Below are positions 23,851 to 38,740 of a stretch of 64,000 nucleotides of DNA, piece after piece. This DNA is from Polytrichum commune. Its lineage: Eukaryota > Streptophyta > Polytrichopsida > Polytrichales > Polytrichaceae. Below the pieces are notes generated by a model. It searched no databases and was not told the origin of the DNA. It worked only from the letters and a program-made list of their open reading frames with translations. The stretch is from assembly GCA_950295325.1 (NCBI GenBank), contig OX485806.1:56849169-56913168 (forward strand), read 5' to 3'. The position numbers and the translations under genes are program-made. Positions within the stretch are counted from its first letter, which is position 1. Every line of letters begins with the position of its first letter.

Positions 23851-26800
23851 CAGGCTCTCAGAAGTGAGAGCATCCAAAAAAACACAAACTTCAACACATG
23901 AATCAAAATTGAGAATGTGGTTCACACATGTAGGCTCTCGGAAGTGAGATCATCTAATACACACAACCACTCAACACGTGACTCAAAGTTGAGAATGTGG
24001 TTCACACATGTAGGCTCTCGGAAGTGAGAGCCTCCAAAACACACAACCATTCAACACGTGAATCAAAGTTGAGAATGTGGTTCACACATGTAGGCTCTCG
24101 GAAGTGAGAGCCTCCAAAACACACAACCATTCAACACGTGAATCAAAGTTGAGAATGTGGTTCACACATGTAGGCTCTCGGAATTGAGAGCATCCAAAAA
24201 AACACAACCATTCAAGACATGAATGAAAATTTAGAATGTGGTTCACACATGGAGGCTCTCAGAATTGATAGCATCCAAAAAAACACAAACTGCAACACAT
24301 GAATCAAAGTTGAGAATGTGGTTCACACATGTAGGCTCTCAGAAGTGAGAGCATCCAAAACACACAACCATTCACCACGTGAATCAAAGTTGAGAATGTG
24401 GTTCACACATGTAGGCTCTCGGAAGTGAGAGCCTCCAAAACACACAACCATTCAACACGTGAATCAAAGTTGAGAATGTGGTTCACACATGTAGGCTCTC
24501 GGAAGTGAGAGCATCCAAAACACACAACCATTCAAGACGTGAATGAAAGTTTAGAATGTGGTTCACACATGCAGGCTCTCAGAAGTGAGAGCATCCAAAA
24601 AAACACAAACTGCAACACATGAATCAAAGTTGAGAATGTGGTTCACACATGTAGGCTCTCAGAAGTGAGAGCATCCAAAACACACAACCATTCAACACGT
24701 GAATCAAAGTTGAGAATGTGGTTCACACATGTAGGCTCTCGGAAGTGAGAGCGTCCAAAACACACAACCATTCACCACGTGAATCAAAGTTGAGAATGTG
24801 GTTCACACATGTAGGCTCTCGGAAGTGAGAGCATCCAAAAAAACACAACCATTCAAGACGTCAATGAAAATTTAGAATGTGGTTCACACATGTAGGCTCT
24901 CAGAACTGATAGCATCCAAAAAAACACAAAATTCAACACGTGAATGAAAGTTGAGAATGTGGTTCACACATGTAGGCTCTCGGAAGTGAGAGCGTCCAAA
25001 ACACACAACCATTCAACACGTGAATCAAAGTTGAGAATGTGGTTCACACATGTAGGCTCTCGGAAGTGAGAGCATCCAAAACACACAACCATTCAACACG
25101 TGAACCAAAGTTGAGAATGTGGTTCACACATGTAGGCTCTCGGAAGTGAGAGCATCCAAAACACACAACCATTCAACACGTGAATCAAAGTTGAGAATGT
25201 GGTTCACACATGCAGGCTCTCGGAATTGAAAGCATCGAAAAACCACAACCATTCAACACGTGAATCAAAGTTGAGAATGTGGTTCACACATGTAGGCTCT
25301 CGGAAGTGAGAGCATCCAAAACACACAACCATTCAACATGTGAATCAAAGTTGAGAATGTGGTTTACACATGTAGGCTCTCGGAAGTGAGAGCATCCAAA
25401 AAAACACAACCATTCAAGACGTGAATGAAAATTTAGAATGTCGTTCACACATTTAGGCTCTCAGAACTGATAGCATCCAAAAAAACACAAACTTCAACAC
25501 ATGAATCAAAGTTGAGAATGTGGTTCACACATGTAGGCTCTCGGAATTGAGAGCGTCCAAAACACACAACCATTCAACACGTGAATCAAAGTTGAGAATG
25601 TGGTTCACACATGTAGGCTCTCGGAAGTGAGAGCATCCAAAACACAGAACCATTCAAGACGTGAATGAAAGTTTAGAATGTGGTTCTCACATGCAGGCTC
25701 TGAAAAGTGAGAGCATCCAAAAAAACACAAACTCCAACACATGAATCAAAGTTGAGAATGTGGTTCACACATGTAGGCTCTCAGAAGTGAGAGCATCCAA
25801 AACACACAACCATTCAACACGTGAATCAAAGTTGAGAATGTGGTTCACACATGTAGGCTCTCGGAAGAAAGAGCGTCCAAAACACACAACCATTCACCAC
25901 GTGAATCAAAGTTGAGAATGTGGTTCACACATGTAGGTTGTCGGAAGTGAGAGCCTCCAAAACACACAACCATTCAACACGTGAATCAAAGTTGAGAATG
26001 TGGTTCACACATGTAGGCTCTCGGAAGTGAGAGCATCCAAAACACAAAACCATTCAACACGTGAATCACAGTTGAGAATCTGGTTCACACAAGTAGGCTC
26101 TCGGAAGTGAGAGCGTCCAAAACACACAACCATTCAACACGTGAACCAAAGTTGAGAATGTGGTTCACACATGTAGGCTCTCGGAAGTGAGAGCATCCAA
26201 AACACAAAACCATTCAACACGTGAATCACAGTTCAGAATGTGGTTCACACATGTAGGCTCTCGGAAGTGAGAGCGTCCAAAACACACAACCATTCAACAC
26301 GTGAATCAAAGTTGAGAATGTGGTTCACACATGTAGGCTCTCGGAAGTGAGAGCATCCAAAACACCAAACCATTCAACACGTGAATCACAGTTGAGAATC
26401 TGGTTCACACAAGTAGGCTCTCGGAAGTGAGAGCGTCCAAAACACACAACCATTCAACACGTGAATCAAAGTTGAGAATGTGGTTCACACATGTAGGCTC
26501 TCGGAATTGAGAGCATCCAAAAAATCACAACCATTCAAGACGTCAATGAAAATTTAGAATGTGGTTCACACATGTAGGCTCTCAGAACTGATAGCATCCA
26601 AAAAAACACAAAATTCAACACGTGAATGAAAGTTGAGAATGTGGTTCACACATGTAGGCTCTCGGAAGTGAGAGCGTCCAAAACACACAACCATTCAACA
26701 CGTGAATCAAAGTTGAGAATGTGGTTCACACATGTAGGCTCTCGGAAGTGAGAGCATCCAAAACACACAACCATTCAACACGTGAACCAAAGTTGAGAAT

Positions 26801-28020
26801 GTGGTTCACACATGTAGGCTCTCGGAAGTGAGAGCATCCAAAACACACAACCATTCAACACGTGAATCAAAGTTTAGAATGTGGTTCACACATGCAGGCT
26901 CTCGGAAGTGAGAGCGTCCAAAACACACAACCATTCAACACGTGAATCAAAGTTGAGAATGTGGTTCACACATGTAGGCTCTCGGAAGTGAGAGCCTCCA
27001 AAACACACAACCATTCAACACGTGAATCAAAGTTGAGAATGTGGTTCACACATGTAGGCTCTCGGAAGTGAGAGCATCCAAAACACACAACCATTCAACA
27101 CGTGAATCAAAGTTGAGAATGTGGTTCACACATGTAGGCTCTCGGAAGTGAGAGCCTCCAAAACAGACAACCATTCAACACGTGAATCAAAGTTGAGAAT
27201 GTGGTTCACACATGTAGGCTCTCGGAAGTCAGAGCATCCAAAACACACAACCATTCAACACGTGAACCAAAGTTGAGAATGTGGTTCACACATGTAGGCT
27301 CTCGGAAGTGAGAGCATCCAAAACACAAAAGCATTCAACACGTGAATCACAGTTCAGAATGTGGTTCACACATGTAGGCTCTCGGAAGTGAGAGCGTCCA
27401 AAACACACAACCATTCAACACGTGAATCAAAGTTGAGAATGTGGTTCACACATGCAGGCTCTCGGAAGCGAGAGCGTCCAAAACACACAACCATTCAACA
27501 CGTGAATCAAAGTTGAGAATGTGGTTCACACATGTAGGCTCTCGGAAGTGAGAGCGTCCAAAACACACAACCATTCAACACGTGAATCAAAGTTGAGAAT
27601 GTGGTTCACACATGTAGGCTCTCGGAAGTGAGAGCCTCCAAAACACACAACCATTCAACAGGTGAATCAAAGTTGAGAATGTGGTTCACACATGTAGGCT
27701 CTCGGAAGTGAGAGCGTCCAAAACACACAACCATTCAACACGTGAATCAAAGTTGAGAATGTGGTTCACACATGTAGGCTCTCGGAAGTGAGAGCCTCCA
27801 AAACACACAACCATTCAACACGTGAATCAAAGTTGAGAATGTGGTTCACACATGTAGGCTCTCGGAAGTGAGAGCCTCCAAAACACACAACCATTCAACA
27901 CGTGAATCAAAGTTGAGAATGTGGTTCACACATGTAGGCTCTCGGAAGTGAGAGCCTCCAAAACACACAACCATTCAACACGTGAACCAAAGTTGAGAAT
28001 GTGGTTCACACATGTAGGCT

Positions 28021-28500
28021 CTCGGAAGTGAGAGCATCCGAAACACAAAACCATTCAACACGTGAATCACAGTTCAGAATGTGGTTCACACATGTAGGCT
28101 CTCGGAAGTGAGAGCGTCCAAAACACACAACCATTCAACACGTGAATCAAAGTTGAGAATGTGGTTCACACATGTAGGCTCTCGGAAGTGAGAGCCTCCA
28201 AAACACACAACCATTCAACACGTGAATCAAAGTTGAGAATGTGGTTCACACATGTAGGCTCTCGGAAGTGAGAGCATCCAAAACACACAACCATTCAACA
28301 CGTGAATCAAAGTTGAGAATGTGGTTCACACATGTAGGCTCTCGGAAGTGAGAGCCTCCAAAACAGACAACCATTCAACACGTGAATCAAAGTTGAGAAT
28401 GTGGTTCACACATGTAGGCTCTCGGAAGTGAGAGCATCCAAAACACACAACCATTCAACACGTGAACCAAAGTTGAGAATGTGGTTCACACATGTAGGCT
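28021..28500. repeat. Six-monomer (480-bp) higher-order module, example copy
   Basis: Order: CACAAAACC unit with GCATCCG, GCGTCC, GCCTCC, GCATCC, GCCTCC with CAGACAACC, and a unit followed by GTGAACC. Further copies start at 29701, 31301 and 33541. In most copies the last unit carries CTCGGAAGTC; in this one it reads CTCGGAAGTG. Confidence 0.85.
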
Positions 28501-29220
28501 CTCGGAAGTGAGAGCATCCAAAACACAAAACCATTCAACACGTGAATCACAGTTCAGAATGTGGTTCACACATGTAGGCTCTCGGAAGTGAGAGCGTCCA
28601 AAACACACAACCATTCAACACGTGAATCAAAGTTGAGAATGTGGTTCACACATGCAGGCTCTCGGAAGCGAGAGCGTCCAAAACACACAACCATTCAACA
28701 CGTGAATCAAAGTTGAGAATGTGGTTCACACATGTAGGCTCTCGGAAGTGAGAGCGTCCAAAACACACAACCATTCAACACGTGAATCAAAGTTGAGAAT
28801 GTGGTTCACACATGTAGGCTCTCGGAAGTGAGAGCCTCCAAAACACACAACCATTCAACAGGTGAATCAAAGTTGAGAATGTGGTTCACACATGTAGGCT
28901 CTCGGAAGTGAGAGCGTCCAAAACACACAACCATTCAACACGTGAATCAAAGTTGAGAATGTGGTTCACACATGTAGGCTCTCGGAAGTGAGAGCCTCCA
29001 AAACACACAACCATTCAACACGTGAATCAAAGTTGAGAATGTGGTTCACACATGTAGGCTCTCGGAAGTGAGAGCGTCCAAAACACACAACCATTCAACA
29101 CGTGAATCAAAGTTGAGAATGTGGTTCACACATGTAGGCTCTCGGAAGTGAGAGCCTCCAAAACACACAACCATTCAACACGTGAACCAAAGTTGAGAAT
29201 GTGGTTCACACATGTAGGCT
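28501..29220. repeat. Nine-monomer (720-bp) higher-order module, example copy
   Basis: Order: CACAAAACC unit with GCATCCA, GCGTCC, GAAGCGAGAGCGTCC after CATGCAGG, GCGTCC, GCCTCC with CAACAGGTG, GCGTCC, GCCTCC, GCGTCC, GCCTCC with GTGAACC. Other copies start at 27301, 32261 and 34021, and an eight-monomer version starts at 30661. Six- plus nine-monomer modules make a 1200-bp cycle, best seen from 27301 to 28501. Confidence 0.85.
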
Positions 29221-32200
29221 CTCGGAAGTGAGAGCATCCGAAACACAAAACCATTCAACACGTGAATCACAGTTCAGAATGTGGTTCACACATGTAGGCT
29301 CTCGGAAGTGAGAGCGTCCAAAACACACAACCATTCAACACGTGAATCAAAGTTGAGAATGTGGTTCACACATGCAGGCTCTCGGAAGTGAGAGCGTCCA
29401 AAACACACAACCATTCAACACGTGAATCAAAGTTGAGAATGTGGTTCACACATGTAGGCTCTCGGAAGTGAGAGCGTCCAAAACACACAACCATTCAACA
29501 CGTGAATCAAAGTTGAGAATGTGGTTCACACATGTAGGCTCTCGGAAGTGAGAGCCTCCAAAACACACAACCATTCAACACGTGAATCAAAGTTGAGAAT
29601 GTGGTTCACACATGTAGGCTCTCGGAAGTGAGAGCGTCCAAAACACACAACCATTCAACACGTGAATCAAAGTTGAGAATGTGGTTCACACATGTAGGCT
29701 CTCGGAAGTGAGAGCATCCGAAACACAAAACCATTCAACACGTGAATCACAGTTCAGAATGTGGTTCACACATGTAGGCTCTCGGAAGTGAGAGCGTCCA
29801 AAACACACAACCATTCAACACGTGAATCAAAGTTGAGAATGTGGTTCACACATGTAGGCTCTCGGAAGTGAGAGCCTCCAAAACACACAACCATTCAACA
29901 CGTGAATCAAAGTTGAGAATGTGGTTCACACATGTAGGCTCTCGGAAGTGAGAGCATCCAAAACACACAACCATTCAACACGTGAATCAAAGTTGAGAAT
30001 GTGGTTCACACATGTAGGCTCTCGGAAGTGAGAGCCTCCAAAACAGACAACCATTCAACACGTGAATCAAAGTTGAGAATGTGGTTCACACATGTAGGCT
30101 CTCGGAAGTCAGAGCATCCAAAACACACAACCATTCAACACGTGAACCAAAGTTGAGAATGTGGTTCACACATGTAGGCTCTCGGAAGTGAGAGCATCCA
30201 AAACACAAAACCATTCAACACGTGAATCACAGTTCAGAATGTGGTTCACACATGTAGGCTCTCGGAAGTGAGAGCGTCCAAAACACACAACCATTCAACA
30301 CGTGAATCAAAGTTGAGAATGTGGTTCACACATGCAGGCTCTCGGAAGTGAGAGCGTCCAAAACACACAACCATTCAACACGTGAATCAAAGTTGAGAAT
30401 GTGGTTCACACATGTAGGCTCTCGGAAGTGAGAGCATCCAAAACACACAACCATTCAACACGTGAATCAAAGTTGAGAATGTGGTTCACACATGTAGGCT
30501 CTCGGAAGTGAGAGCCTCCAAAACACACAACCATTCAACACGTGAATCAAAGTTGAGAATGTGGTTCACACATGTAGGCTCTCGGAAGTCAGAGCATCCA
30601 AAACACACAACCATTCAACACGTGAACCAAAGTTGAGAATGTGGTTCACACATGTAGGCTCTCGGAAGTGAGAGCATCCAAAACACAAAACCATTCAACA
30701 CGTGAATCACAGTTCAGAATGTGGTTCACACATGTAGGCTCTCGGAAGTGAGAGCGTCCAAAACACACAACCATTCAACACGTGAATCAAAGTTGAGAAT
30801 GTGGTTCACACATGCAGGCTCTCGGAAGCGAGAGCGTCCAAAACACACAACCATTCAACACGTGAATCAAAGTTGAGAATGTGGTTCACACATGTAGGCT
30901 CTCGGAAGTGAGAGCGTCCAAAACACACAACCATTCAACACGTGAATCAAAGTTGAGAATGTGGTTCACACATGTAGGCTCTCGGAAGTGAGAGCCTCCA
31001 AAACACACAACCATTCAACAGGTGAATCAAAGTTGAGAATGTGGTTCACACATGTAGGCTCTCGGAAGTGAGAGCGTCCAAAACACACAACCATTCAACA
31101 CGTGAATCAAAGTTGAGAATGTGGTTCACACATGTAGGCTCTCGGAAGTGAGAGCCTCCAAAACACACAACCATTCAACACGTGAATCAAAGTTGAGAAT
31201 GTGGTTCACACATGTAGGCTCTCGGAAGTGAGAGCGTCCAAAACACACAACCATTCAACACGTGAATCAAAGTTGAGAATGTGGTTCACACATGTAGGCT
31301 CTCGGAAGTGAGAGCATCCGAAACACAAAACCATTCAACACGTGAATCACAGTTCAGAATGTGGTTCACACATGTAGGCTCTCGGAAGTGAGAGCGTCCA
31401 AAACACACAACCATTCAACACGTGAATCAAAGTTGAGAATGTGGTTCACACATGTAGGCTCTCGGAAGTGAGAGCCTCCAAAACACACAACCATTCAACA
31501 CGTGAATCAAAGTTGAGAATGTGGTTCACACATGTAGGCTCTCGGAAGTGAGAGCATCCAAAACACACAACCATTCAACACGTGAATCAAAGTTGAGAAT
31601 GTGGTTCACACATGTAGGCTCTCGGAAGTGAGAGCCTCCAAAACAGACAACCATTCAACACGTGAATCAAAGTTGAGAATGTGGTTCACACATGTAGGCT
31701 CTCGGAAGTCAGAGCATCCAAAACACACAACCATTCAACACGTGAACCAAAGTTGAGAATGTGGTTCACACATGTAGGCTCTCGGAAGTGAGAGCATCCA
31801 AAACACAAAACCATTCAACACGTGAATCACAGTTCAGAATGTGGTTCACACATGTAGGCTCTCGGAAGTGAGAGCGTCCAAAACACACAACCATTCAACA
31901 CGTGAATCAAAGTTGAGAATGTGGTTCACACATGCAGGCTCTCGGAAGTGAGAGCGTCCAAAACACACAACCATTCAACACGTGAATCAAAGTTGAGAAT
32001 GTGGTTCACACATGTAGGCTCTCGGAAGTGAGAGCATCCAAAACACACAACCATTCAACACGTGAATCAAAGTTGAGAATGTGGTTCACACATGTAGGCT
32101 CTCGGAAGTGAGAGCCTCCAAAACAGACAACCATTCAACACGTGAATCAAAGTTGAGAATGTGGTTCACACATGTAGGCTCTCGGAAGTCAGAGCATCCA

Positions 32201-35200
32201 AAACACACAACCATTCAACACGTGAACCAAAGTTGAGAATGTGGTTCACACATGTAGGCTCTCGGAAGTGAGAGCATCCAAAACACAAAACCATTCAACA
32301 CGTGAATCACAGTTCAGAATGTGGTTCACACATGTAGGCTCTCGGAAGTGAGAGCGTCCAAAACACACAACCATTCAACACGTGAATCAAAGTTGAGAAT
32401 GTGGTTCACACATGCAGGCTCTCGGAAGCGAGAGCGTCCAAAACACACAACCATTCAACACGTGAATCAAAGTTGAGAATGTGGTTCACACATGTAGGCT
32501 CTCGGAAGTGAGAGCGTCCAAAACACACAACCATTCAACACGTGAATCAAAGTTGAGAATGTGGTTCACACATGTAGGCTCTCGGAAGTGAGAGCCTCCA
32601 AAACACACAACCATTCAACAGGTGAATCAAAGTTGAGAATGTGGTTCACACATGTAGGCTCTCGGAAGTGAGAGCGTCCAAAACACACAACCATTCAACA
32701 CGTGAATCAAAGTTGAGAATGTGGTTCACACATGTAGGCTCTCGGAAGTGAGAGCGTCCAAAACACACAACCATTCAACACGTGAATCAAAGTTGAGAAT
32801 GTGGTTCACACATGTAGGCTCTCGGAAGTGAGAGCGTCCAAAACACACAACCATTCAACACGTGAATCAAAGTTGAGAATGTGGTTCACACATGTAGGCT
32901 CTCGGAAGTGAGAGCCTCCAAAACACACAACCATTCAACACGTGAACCAAAGTTGAGAATGTGGTTCACACATGTAGGCTCTCGGAAGTGAGAGCATCCG
33001 AAACACAAAACCATTCAACACGTGAATCACAGTTCAGAATGTGGTTCACACATGTAGGCTCTCGGAAGTGAGAGCGTCCAAAACACACAACCATTCAACA
33101 CGTGAATCAAAGTTGAGAATGTGGTTCACACATGCAGGCTCTCGGAAGTGAGAGCGTCCAAAACACACAACCATTCAACACGTGAATCAAAGTTGAGAAT
33201 GTGGTTCACACATGTAGGCTCTCGGAAGTGAGAGCGTCCAAAACACACAACCATTCAACACGTGAATCAAAGTTGAGAATGTGGTTCACACATGTAGGCT
33301 CTCGGAAGTGAGAGCCTCCAAAACACACAACCATTCAACACGTGAATCAAAGTTGAGAATGTGGTTCACACATGTAGGCTCTCGGAAGTGAGAGCGTCCA
33401 AAACACACAACCATTCAACACGTGAATCAAAGTTGAGAATGTGGTTCACACATGTAGGCTCTCGGAAGTGAGAGCCTCCAAAACACACAACCATTCAACA
33501 CGTGAACCAAAGTTGAGAATGTGGTTCACACATGTAGGCTCTCGGAAGTGAGAGCATCCGAAACACAAAACCATTCAACACGTGAATCACAGTTCAGAAT
33601 GTGGTTCACACATGTAGGCTCTCGGAAGTGAGAGCGTCCAAAACACACAACCATTCAACACGTGAATCAAAGTTGAGAATGTGGTTCACACATGTAGGCT
33701 CTCGGAAGTGAGAGCCTCCAAAACACACAACCATTCAACACGTGAATCAAAGTTGAGAATGTGGTTCACACATGTAGGCTCTCGGAAGTGAGAGCATCCA
33801 AAACACACAACCATTCAACACGTGAATCAAAGTTGAGAATGTGGTTCACACATGTAGGCTCTCGGAAGTGAGAGCCTCCAAAACAGACAACCATTCAACA
33901 CGTGAATCAAAGTTGAGAATGTGGTTCACACATGTAGGCTCTCGGAAGTCAGAGCATCCAAAACACACAACCATTCAACACGTGAACCAAAGTTGAGAAT
34001 GTGGTTCACACATGTAGGCTCTCGGAAGTGAGAGCATCCAAAACACACAACCATTCAACACGTGAATCACAGTTCAGAATGTGGTTCACACATGTAGGCT
34101 CTCGGAAGTGAGAGCGTCCAAAACACACAACCATTCAACACGTGAATCAAAGTTGAGAATGTGGTTCACACATGCAGGCTCTCGGAAGCGAGAGCGTCCA
34201 AAACACACAACCATTCAACACGTGAATCAAAGTTGAGAATGTGGTTCACACATGTAGGCTCTCGGAAGTGAGAGCGTCCAAAACACACAACCATTCAACA
34301 CGTGAATCAAAGTTGAGAATGTGGTTCACACATGTAGGCTCTCGGAAGTGAGAGCCTCCAAAACACACAACCATTCAACAGGTGAATCAAAGTTGAGAAT
34401 GTGGTTCACACATGTAGGCTCTCGGAAGTGAGAGCGTCCAAAACACACAACCATTCAACACGTGAATCAAAGTTGAGAATGTGGTTCACACATGTAGGCT
34501 CTCGGAAGTGAGAGCCTCCAAAACACACAACCATTCAACACGTGAATCAAAGTTGAGAATGTGGTTCACACATGTAGGCTCTCGGAAGTGAGAGCGTCCA
34601 AAACACACAACCATTCAACACGTGAATCAAAGTTGAGAATGTGGTTCACACATGTGGGCTCTCGGAAGTGAGAGCCTCCAAAACACACAACCATTCAACA
34701 CGTGAACCAAAGTTGAGAATGTGGTTCACACATGTAGGCTCTCGGAAGTGAGAGCATCCGAAACACAAAACCATTCAACACGTGAATCACAGTTCAGAAT
34801 GTGGTTCACACATGTAGGCTCTCGGAAGTGAGAGCGTCCAAAACACACAACCATTCAACACGTGAATCAAAGTTGAGAATGTGGTTCACACATGTAGGCT
34901 CTCGGAAGTGAGAGCCTCCAAAACACACAACCATTCAACACGTGAACCAAAGTTGAGAATGTGGTTCACACATGTAGGCTCTCGGAAGTGAGAGCATCCA
35001 AAACACAAAACCATTCAACACGTGAATCACAGTTGAGAATGTGGTTCACACATGTAGGCTCTCGGAAGTGAGAGCGTCCAAAACACAAAACCATTCAACA
35101 CGTGAATCAAAGTTGAGAATGTGGTTCACACATGTAGGCTCTCGGAAGTGAGAGCATCCAAAACACCAAACCATTCAACACGTGAATCACAGTTGAGAAT

Positions 35201-36579
35201 CTGGTTCACACAAGTAGGCTATCGGAAGTGAGAGCGTCCAAAACACACAACCATTCAACACGTGAATCAAAGTTGAGAATGTGGTTCACACATGTAGGCT
35301 CTCGGAATTGAGAGCATCCAAAAAAACACAACCATTCAAGACGTCAATGAAAATTTAGAATGTGGTTCACACATGTAGGCTCTCAGAACTGATAGCATCC
35401 AAAAAAACACAAAATTCAACACGTGAATGAAAGTTGAGAATGTGGTTCACACATGTAGGCTCTCGGAAGTGAGAGCATCCAAAACACACAACCATTCAAC
35501 ACGTGAATGAAAGTTTAGAATGTGGTTCACACATGCAGGCTCTCAGAAGTGAGAGCATCCAAAAACACACAAAATTCAACACATGAATCAAAGTTGAGAA
35601 TGTGGTTCACACATGTAGGCTTTCGGAATTGAGAGCATCGAAAACACACAACCATTCAACACGTGAATCAAAGTTGAGAATGTGGTTCACACATGCAGGC
35701 TCTCGGAATTGAAAGCATCCAAAACACACAACCATTTAACACGTGAATGAAAGTTTAGAATGTGGTTCACACATGCAGGCTCTCGGAATTGAAAACATCC
35801 AAAACACACAACCATTCAACACGTGAATGAAAGTTTAGAATGTGGTTCACACATGCAGGCTCTCAGAACTGAGAGCATCCAAAAAAACACAAACTTCAAC
35901 ACCTGAATCAAATTTGAGAATTTGGTTCACACATGTAGGCTCTCGGAAGTGAGAGCATCCAAAAAAACACAAACTTCAACACGTGAATAAAAGTTGAGAA
36001 TGTGGTTCACACATGTAGGCTCTCGGAAGTGAGAGCATCCAAAACACACAGCCATTCAACACGTGAATGAAAGTTTAGAATGTGGTTCACACATGCAGGC
36101 TCTCAGAAGTGAGAGCATCCAAAAAAACACAAACTTCAACACATGAATCAAAATTGAGAATGTGGTTCACACATGTAGGCTCTCGGAAGTGAGATCATCT
36201 AATACACACAACCACTCAACACGTGACTCAAAGTTGAGAATGTGGTTCACACATGTAGGCTCTCGGAAGTGAGAGCCTCCAAAACACACAACCATTCAAC
36301 ACGTGAATCAAAGTTGAGAATGTGGTTCACACATGTAGGCTCTCGGAAGTGAGAGCCTCCAAAACACACAACCATTCAACACGTGAATCAAAGTTGAGAA
36401 TGTGGTTCACACATGTAGGCTCTCGGAAGTGAGAGCATCCAAAACACAAAACCATTCAACACGTGAATCACAGTTTAGAATGTGGTTCACACATGTAGGC
36501 TCTCGGAAGTGAGAGCGTCCAAAACACACAACCATTCAACACGTGAATCAAAGTTGAGAATGTGGTTCACACATGTAGG

Positions 36580-38740
36580 CTCTCGGAAGTGAGAGCATCC
36601 AAAACACACAACCATTCAACACGTGAACCAAAGTTGAGAATGTGGTTCACACATGTAGGCTCTCGGAAGTGAGAGCATCCAAAACACAAAACCATTCAAC
36701 ACGTGAATCACAGTTCAGAATCTGGTTCACACATGTAGGCTCTCGGAAGTGAGAGCGTCCAAAACACACAACCATTCAACACGTGAATCAAAGTTGAGAA
36801 TGTGGTTCACACATGCAGGCTCTCGGAAGTGAGAGCGTCCAAAACACACAACCATTCAACACGTGAATCAAAGTTGAGAATGTGGTTCACACTTGTAGGC
36901 TCTCGGAAGTGAGAGCGTCCAAAACACACAACCATTCAACACGTGAATCAAAGTTGAGAATGTGGTTCACACATGTAGGCTCTCGGAAGTGAGAGCCTCC
37001 AAAACACACAACCATTCAACACGTGAATCAAAGTTGAGAATGTGGTTCACACATGTAGGCTCTCGGAAGTGAGAGCGTCCAAAACACACAACCATTCAAC
37101 ACGTGAATCAAAGTTGAGAATGTGGTTCACACATGTAGGCTCTCGGAAGTGAGAGCCTCCAAAACACACAACCATTCAACACGTGAACGAAAGTTGAGAA
37201 TGTGGTTCACACATGTAGGCTCTCGGAAGTGAGAGCATCCAAAACACAAAACCATTCAACACGTGAATCAAAGTTGAGAATGTGGTTCACACATGTAGGC
37301 TCTCGGAAGTGAGAGCGTCCAAAACACACAACCATTCAACACGTGAATCAAAGTTGAGAATGTGGTTCACACATGCAGGCTCTCGGAAGTGAGAGCGTCC
37401 AAAACACACAACCATTCAACACGTGAATCAAAGTTGAGAATGTGGTTCACACATGTAGGCTCTCGGAAGTGAGAGCCTCCAAAACACACAACCATTCAAC
37501 ACGTGAATCAAAGTTGAGAATGTGGTTCACACATGTAGGCTCTCGGAAGTGAGAGCCTCCAAAACACACAACCATTCAACACGTGAATCAAAGTTGAGAA
37601 TGTGGTTCACACATGTAGGCTCTCGGAAGTGAGAGCGTCCAAAACGCACAACCATTCAACACGTGAATCAAAGTTGAGAATGTGGTTCACACATGTAGGC
37701 TCTCGAAAGTGAGAGCCTCCAAAACCCACAACCATTCAACACGTGAACCAAAGTTGAGAATGTGGTTCACACATGTAGGCTCTCGGAAGTGAGAGCATCC
37801 AAAACACAAAACCATTCAACACGTGAATCACAGTTCAGAATGTGGTTCACACATGTAGGCTCTCGGAAGTGAGAGCGTCCAAAACACACAACCATTCAAC
37901 ACGTGAATCAAAGTTGAGAATGTGGTTCACACATGTAGGCTCTCGGAAGTGAGAGCATCCAAAACACCAAACCATTCAACACGTGAATCACAGTTGAGAA
38001 TCTGGTTCACACAAGTAGGCTATCGGAAGTGAGAGCGTCCAAAACACACAACCATTCAACACGTGAATCAAAGTTGAGAATGTGGTTCACAGATGTAGGC
38101 TCTCGGAATTGAGAGCATCCAAAAAAACACAACCATTCAAGACGTCAATGAAAATTTAGAATGTGGTTCACACATGTAGGCTCTCAGAACTGATAGCATC
38201 CAAAAAAACACAAAATTCAACACGTGAATGAAAGTTGAGAATGTGGTTCACACATGTAGGCTCTCGGAAGTGAGAGCATCCAAAACACACAACCATTTAA
38301 CACGTGAATGAAAGTTTAGAATGTGGTTCACACATGCAGGCTCTCGGAATTGAAAACATCCAAAACACACAACCATTCAACACGTGAATGAAAGTTTAGA
38401 ATGTGGTTCACACATGTAGGCTCTCGGAAGTGAGAGCATCCAAAACACACAACCATTTAACACGTGAATGAAAGTTTAGAATGTGGTTCACACATGCAGG
38501 CTCTCGGAATTGAAAACATCCAAAACACACAACCATTCAACACGTGAATGAAAGTTTAGAATGTGGTTCACACATGTAGGCTCTCGGAAGTGAGAGCCTC
38601 CAAAACACACAACCATTCAACACGTGAATCAAAGTTGAGAATGTGGTTCACACATGTAGGCTCTCGGAAGTGAGAGCATCCAAAACACAAAACCATTCAA
38701 CACGTGAATCACAGTTTAGAATGTGGTTCACACATGTAGG
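36580..38740. repeat. 2161-bp tandem duplication, copy 1
   Basis: 27 monomers plus 1 bp. The unique variant CAAAACGCAC (37640) recurs at 39801, and CTATCGGAAGTG, ACAGATGTAGG and the paired CATTTAACACG units follow in the same order. Confidence 0.92.

Larger units (their letters stand above)
26661..35220. repeat. Homogenised satellite core in perfect 80-bp register
   Basis: From 26661 to 35220 each monomer starts exactly 80 bp after the last: 107 units without an indel. Monomers differ mainly by a few diagnostic bases: GCGTCC, GCCTCC or GCATCC; CAGACAACC; CTCGGAAGTC; GAAGCGAGAGC; CAACAGGTG; GTGAACC; and a CACAAAACC...ATCACAGTTCAG unit. That CACAAAACC unit starts at 27301, 28021, 28501, 29221, 29701, 30181, 30661, 31301, 31781, 32261, 32981, 33541, 34741 and 34981, with a reverted copy at 34021. 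The spacings are mainly 480 and 720 bp. Confidence 0.93.
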
